Assembly (NCBI GenBank): GCA_035687725.1
Contig: DASRVB010000043.1
Span: forward strand, 1 to 25,798
Length of the DNA stretch: 25,798 bases
Direction: 5' to 3'
Source: JAICNR01 sp035687725
GTDB taxonomy: Bacteria; Gemmatimonadota; Gemmatimonadetes; JACCXV01; JAHWKZ01
Shown here: positions 22,745 through 25,798 of the stretch, piece after piece
How positions within the stretch are numbered: the stretch's first letter is position 1
Layout of the letters: the number at the start of each line of letters is the position of its first letter
Translations under genes and position numbers: made by a program
Notes under the pieces: model-generated
What the model was told of the DNA's origin: nothing
Databases searched by the model: none
Seen by the model: only the letters and a program-made list of their open reading frames with translations

Positions 22745-23686
22745 TCATCGGCGCATGCGGCGGGCGCGCCGTACCCTCCGCTCCGGGCGGGCGCCGTACG
22801 TGGCGAGCTCGAAGGGCCAGTACCGCGCGCCGGGCAGCCCGGCGAGCGCCGCCCCGACTCGCTCGAGGTCGCCGTCGCGGTCGGACTCCTTGGCGTAGAG
22901 CGCGAACGACCCGCTTCCGCTCCCGCTCATCCGCACGGTCCGCGCGAGACCGGTCGCGAGGACCTCGAATCCGCGGCCGGCCTCTGGACAATGGGCCACC
23001 ACGACGGGCTCGAAGTCGTTCCCGCGTCCCGCCAGGCCGGGAGGCGGCAGCGAGCGTCCCTGCGGGGGCGAGGCCGCGTCCAGCCACTCGTAGGCCTGCC
23101 GGGTCGACACACCCACCCCCGGCCACACGAGGATCCCCCATCGCTCGACTGGAGGCTCGGCCGGCGTCAGCCGGTCGCCGATCCCCCGCGCCCGCTGCGT
23201 CCCGCCTTCGAGGAAGAACGGCACGTCGGCGCCGATCTCGGCAGCGAGATCGCCCAGCGTGTGCTCGGGATCGGGGACGGCGAACCGGCGCCCGAGCGCG
23301 AGCAGCACCGCCGCCGCGTCCGAGGAGGCGCCGCCGAGCCCGGCACCTGCGGGGATCCGCTTCTCGATCGTGATCGAGACGCGCAGGTCGTGCCCGGTGC
23401 GGGCGGCGATCAGGAGCGCCGCGCGGGCCGCGAGGTTGTCCTCGCCGACGGGCACCCCCTCGGCGCATTCCCCGTGCACGGTGCAGGCGACCTGCACTCC
23501 CGCCGGCGCGCGCGCGATCTCGATCCTGTCGGCGAGATCGATGGCCTGAAAGGCCGTGTCCAGTTCGTGCATGCCGTCCTCCCGGAGCCCGCCGACCGCC
23601 AGCCACAGGTTGATCTTGGCCGGTGCCAGCCAGACTTCGCGGGCGCTCGCGGCCGGGCGGGCGGCGGCTGGATCAGCCACCGTCAT
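22745..23686 (-). CDS. ispE: 4-diphosphocytidyl-2-C-methyl-D-erythritol kinase
   Basis: IspE phosphorylates CDP-methylerythritol in the MEP route to isoprenoids. The 313-residue protein is a GHMP kinase: LAPAKINLWLAVGG with Lys24, a DGMHEL segment, the ATP loop IPAGAGLGGASSDAAAVL (111-128), catalytic Asp154 in EIGADVPFFLEGG, and the late glycine motif MSGSGSGSFALY. The arginine-rich C-terminal tail (ERRVRRARRMRR) is unusual but terminal. ATG 23686 overlaps the end of the flippase-like gene by 14 bases, so the two are coupled, with GGAAGG just upstream. In many bacteria ispE is followed by tRNA-Gln and prs; here three genes lie between it and the tRNA. Confidence 0.96.
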   Translation of the reverse strand: MTVADPAAARPAASAREVWLAPAKINLWLAVGGLREDGMHELDTAFQAIDLADRIEIARAPAGVQVACTVHGECAEGVPVGEDNLAARAALLIAARTGHDLRVSITIEKRIPAGAGLGGASSDAAAVLLALGRRFAVPDPEHTLGDLAAEIGADVPFFLEGGTQRARGIGDRLTPAEPPVERWGILVWPGVGVSTRQAYEWLDAASPPQGRSLPPPGLAGRGNDFEPVVVAHCPEAGRGFEVLATGLARTVRMSGSGSGSFALYAKESDRDGDLERVGAALAGLPGARYWPFELATYGARPERRVRRARRMRR

Positions 23687-24731
23687 CGCCTTCCAGCAGG
23701 GGCTCGATCTCGGTCTCGAAGTCCGCGGCCATTTCCCGCTCGAGCTCCTCCTCGGACTTCTCGAGCTCCTTCCACGAGAGCCCCTCCCGCAGGAAGCAGA
23801 TCAGGCCGACGAGCGTGACGGACAGATAGTTGACGGCGTGGAAACCCAGCGAATACGTGAACGCGATCGTGCGGTCCACGTCGAACGCCTCCAGGCTTTG
23901 CACCACGAACGCCTGAAACGTGCCCACGAAACCGGGTGAGGACGGCGCCGCGACACCGAGGGCCGTGATCGAGTTCGTGAACAGAGCGCCCTCGAACCCG
24001 GCCTGGCCTGCGAGGCCAAAGGCCGCCATTCCGATGAAGAACAGGAGCGCCACCAGCACCCATTGCGCGAATCCAAGCACCGCGCTGACCGCTACCAGGC
24101 CCGGGCGCTTCAGCAGCTGGAACCCCTCGACGAACGTCGCCAGCGCTCCTTCGATCGCTTCCTCGAACCGGCCCCCGAAAATCCGACGTCGGACCCACTG
24201 CGCCGCCCCGATGACCTTGCGCGGCCACGCGACGAGGACGGCCTGGAACGCCGCGAAACCCACGAAGATCCAGAACGCGACGACTGCGGTGGTGTTGGCC
24301 CAAGGCGGTAGATCCACCACCCACCGCAGCGCATAGAGGATCCCCACCAGCGCGAACCCGTCGAACATGCGCTCCAGGAACAGGCTTCCGAACGCGGTCG
24401 CCGTGGCGATCGGCTCGCGCCTGGCGAGCGCATAGGCGCGTACGAATTCCCCGATCCGCGCGGGAAGCACGTTGTTGGCCATGAGGCCGACCGCGGTCGC
24501 GCTCGCGCAGCTGGAAACCGGAAGCCGTGCCACGGGACCCAGCAGGATCCGCCACCGGACCGCGCGCACACCGACGTTGACGAGGGGCGCCAGGACGAAC
24601 ACGAGCGCGAGAAGGGTCCAGTCCGCGCCCCGGAGCGCCGGCCAGACCAGCGTCCATTCCACGCCGCGCATCGCCCACCAGATCGCGAGCGCCGAGACGA
24701 GGATCCCCAACCACGTCTTCCACCGACTCAC
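23673..24731 (-). CDS. Flippase-like / lysylphosphatidylglycerol-synthase transmembrane-domain protein (UPF0104)
   Basis: This 352-residue integral membrane protein has about eight helices, starting WLGILVSALAIWWAM. Family signs include ALRGADWTLLALVFVLAPLVN, ASATAVGLMANNVLPARIGEFVRAYALARRE (the most conserved block) and LGVAAPSSPGFVGTFQAFVVQSLEAF. The acidic C-terminal tail (about 325-352) is cytosolic and probably disordered. The domain occurs alone or in MprF, where it moves aminoacyl-phospholipids; stand-alone members are often called flippase-like, with undefined substrates. No aminoacyl-transferase domain is attached. GTG 24731 lacks a good Shine-Dalgarno, so a slightly different start is possible. 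It overlaps ispE by 14 bases, and the gap upstream of it carries the 122-bp palindromic element. Confidence 0.9.
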   Translation of the reverse strand: MSRWKTWLGILVSALAIWWAMRGVEWTLVWPALRGADWTLLALVFVLAPLVNVGVRAVRWRILLGPVARLPVSSCASATAVGLMANNVLPARIGEFVRAYALARREPIATATAFGSLFLERMFDGFALVGILYALRWVVDLPPWANTTAVVAFWIFVGFAAFQAVLVAWPRKVIGAAQWVRRRIFGGRFEEAIEGALATFVEGFQLLKRPGLVAVSAVLGFAQWVLVALLFFIGMAAFGLAGQAGFEGALFTNSITALGVAAPSSPGFVGTFQAFVVQSLEAFDVDRTIAFTYSLGFHAVNYLSVTLVGLICFLREGLSWKELEKSEEELEREMAADFETEIEPLLEGDDGG

Positions 24732-24772
24732 GGGACTAGGAATCCGAAAAAAGACGCCGTGCGTATCCCCCT

Positions 24773-24894
24773 GGACGGCTCAAAATGGCTCAGATGCAAG
24801 GCGCGCGACGAGGGACGGCCGAGGCGTACTGGAAAGTACGCCGCAGGACGGCACGAGGAGGGCAACGCAGCAGATGAGCCATTTTCAGCCGTCC
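24773..24894. repeat. 122-bp near-palindromic intergenic element with central GGAA-capped hairpin
   Basis: The ends are 20-bp inverted arms: 24773-24792 (starts GGACGGCTCAAAATGG) and 24875-24894 (ends CCATTTTCAGCCGTCC), matching at 19 of 20 positions. In the middle GGCGTACT (24823-24830) and AGTACGCC (24835-24842) form a perfect 8-bp stem closed by GGAA, a GNRA-type tetraloop if transcribed. The arms flank less paired, G-rich segments containing near-direct copies (GACGAGGGACGGC and GGACGGCACGAGGA). No protein-coding frame fits. It fills most of the gap between the HD gene's 3' end and the flippase gene's 5' end. It looks like a REP/MITE-like or structured-RNA element. No second copy is in this window. 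Confidence 0.8.
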
Positions 24895-24918
24895 ACCCAC
24901 CACCTACAACAGGTGGGT
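24895..24918. terminator. Short hairpin at the end of the HD-domain gene
   Basis: ACCCACC (24895-24901) and GGTGGGT (24912-24918) form a 7-bp stem with a 10-base loop; an alternative 6-bp stem uses CCACCT/AGGTGG. It abuts the right end of the palindromic element and overlaps the HD gene stop codon (24906-24904). On the minus strand there is no U-run after it, so it is at best a weak terminator or transcript-end stabiliser. Confidence 0.3.
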
Positions 24919-25698
24919 TTCGTTTATGACCAGCTTGTAGATCGCTCCCAGCCTCTCGGCCGCGCGATTCGAGAGGACCATCCGGGGCAGGAAGATCTCG
25001 AAGTACTCCATGACCGGTGAGATCGACGTGTCGATCCGGAGCGCGAGTGTGATCACGGGCTTCGAGTCGAGTTCTTCTTCGTCCGGGGTGTCGGCAATCA
25101 CGACCGTGGCAGTGTCTCCGCCCTCCTGTGCACGAGCGACCGGATTCGCGCCGCCGTTACCTCCACCGCGCTCGCCCTCCATCTTCTTGGCGGTGTGCGG
25201 GCCGACGACGCCCAGCGAGGAGCGCGATACGGCGAAGTTCACGCGATCGTGGATGTCGAGCCGGATCATTTCCTTGTCGCGCACGCGCGATCGATGGACG
25301 TCCGACTTGTCTGCCAGGATCACGGCCGCCGCGATGTCGCTCACCGGCGCCCCATCGGTCTCGTGGTGATGGCCTATGGCGGTCACGACCTCGATGACCT
25401 CGTCGATAGGCATACCCATGTTCCGCAGGATCTCGTGCGCCAGCATGGCTCCGCTCTGCGCGTGGTGATCGCGGTTGACGACATTGCCGATGTCGTGGAT
25501 GTAGGCCGCGATCCCGGCCAGCTCGCACTGCCTCTGCGGGCGCTCGAGTGCCTCCAGCAGCGAGCGGGCGCGCTTCGAGACGACACCCGCGTGGCGGCGG
25601 CCGTGCTCGGTGTACCCCATGGCGCCCATCACCTCGTCGGCGCGGTCGAGGTACTTCCGCACCTCGGGGTCTCTCTGCAGATCCGAAAGCGAGATCAC
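24904..25698 (-). CDS. HD-domain metal-dependent phosphohydrolase with a low-complexity insertion
   Basis: The 264-residue protein carries an HD domain: EHGRRHAGVVSKRARSLL supplies the first His, AAYIHDIGNVVNRDHHAQSG the HD pair at 68-69 and further ligands, and AIGHHHETDG the following histidines. ADKSDVHRSRVRD and DIHDRVNFAVSRS complete the catalytic half. The C-terminal half (about 213-264: VITLALRIDTSISPVMEYFE) is a beta-alpha domain conserved in this group. Between them, residues 165-212 are a Gly/Asn/Glu-rich, probably disordered segment; to my knowledge homologues have only a few residues there and total about 215. Such enzymes cleave nucleotides or other phosphoesters; the substrate is unknown. 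GTG 25698 overlaps the upstream stop as GTGA. Confidence 0.88.
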   Translation of the reverse strand: MISLSDLQRDPEVRKYLDRADEVMGAMGYTEHGRRHAGVVSKRARSLLEALERPQRQCELAGIAAYIHDIGNVVNRDHHAQSGAMLAHEILRNMGMPIDEVIEVVTAIGHHHETDGAPVSDIAAAVILADKSDVHRSRVRDKEMIRLDIHDRVNFAVSRSSLGVVGPHTAKKMEGERGGGNGGANPVARAQEGGDTATVVIADTPDEEELDSKPVITLALRIDTSISPVMEYFEIFLPRMVLSNRAAERLGAIYKLVINETHLL

Positions 25699-25798
25699 GC
25701 CGTTTCCTTTCCGTCCTCCCGATGTTCGTCGCCGAGGAGCCGCGCGACTTCCCTGTGCCCCGGACCCCGCACTCCCGCGGGAACGAGGTCGAGGAGGA
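25695..25798 (-). CDS. 3' end of an unidentified gene (partial)
   Basis: The last 33 codons or so of a minus-strand gene are visible, ending at TGA 25697-25695, which overlaps the HD gene's GTG. The peptide includes LLDLVPAGVRGPGHREVARL, followed by a charged tail LGDEHREDGKETA. The overlap supports a real, coupled coding frame. I do not recognise the protein from this tail and assign no function. Confidence 0.55.
   Translation of the reverse strand, partial: LLDLVPAGVRGPGHREVARLLGDEHREDGKETA

Noticed and set aside
21824..23818. 664-codon plus-strand frame across MOSC and ispE
   Set aside because: It is antisense to two clearly identified genes and has arginine/proline-rich composition typical of shadow frames.

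Overview
The window is GC-rich, gene-dense DNA with short intergenic gaps. Several genes start at GTG or TTG, and one probably at CTG. Outer-membrane efflux parts, lipoprotein signal peptides and a Tat signal point to a diderm (Gram-negative-type) bacterium. The gene mix (V-type pyrophosphatase, Ctc-type L25, flippase-like membrane protein, many small secreted proteins) would fit Gemmatimonadota or a related environmental phylum. No phylogenetic marker here settles that, so the placement is an inference.

Layout. (1) 1-4465, plus strand: the end of a probable TolC-like gene, a membrane-fusion lipoprotein and an RND pump, all overlapping at GTGA junctions, form a tripartite efflux operon. (2) 10480-4469, minus strand: prs, rplY/ctc, pth, hppA, a small HTH gene and ychF. 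This is a housekeeping run for PRPP synthesis, ribosome and peptidyl-tRNA quality control, and pyrophosphate use. (3) 10635-14483: a CPA2 cation/proton antiporter (+), an OsmC-family protein (-), an alpha/beta hydrolase (+) and a BON-domain lipoprotein (+). (4) 14497-17043: a PaaK/CapK-type adenylating enzyme (-) and a Tat-exported Ntn-hydrolase asparaginase (+), read divergently from a shared 105-bp gap. (5) 19382-17053, minus strand: three small secreted proteins around a stand-alone VKOR disulfide-forming membrane enzyme. (6) 25798-19754, minus strand: an unknown gene end, an HD-domain protein, a flippase-like membrane protein, ispE, a MOSC protein, a PLP decarboxylase overlapping a GNAT acetyltransferase, and tRNA-Gln(UUG).

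How the genes fit together. ispE, tRNA-Gln, prs, rplY, pth and ychF all lie on the minus strand, in an order common in bacteria. Here that order is opened up by the decarboxylase, VKOR and antiporter blocks and by hppA plus the HTH gene. The window therefore looks like a conserved housekeeping backbone carrying accessory cassettes.

The most unusual items are: a 122-bp near-palindromic intergenic element with a central GGAA-capped hairpin (24773-24894); three neighbouring secreted proteins that each have exactly two mature-domain cysteines, beside the VKOR gene; a likely CTG start for pth; an HD protein with a low-complexity insertion; a pyrophosphatase whose residues suggest K+ dependence and possibly Na+ transport; and an RND pump lacking two of the canonical proton-relay residues. 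I see no CRISPR array, insertion sequence, prophage or rRNA gene.
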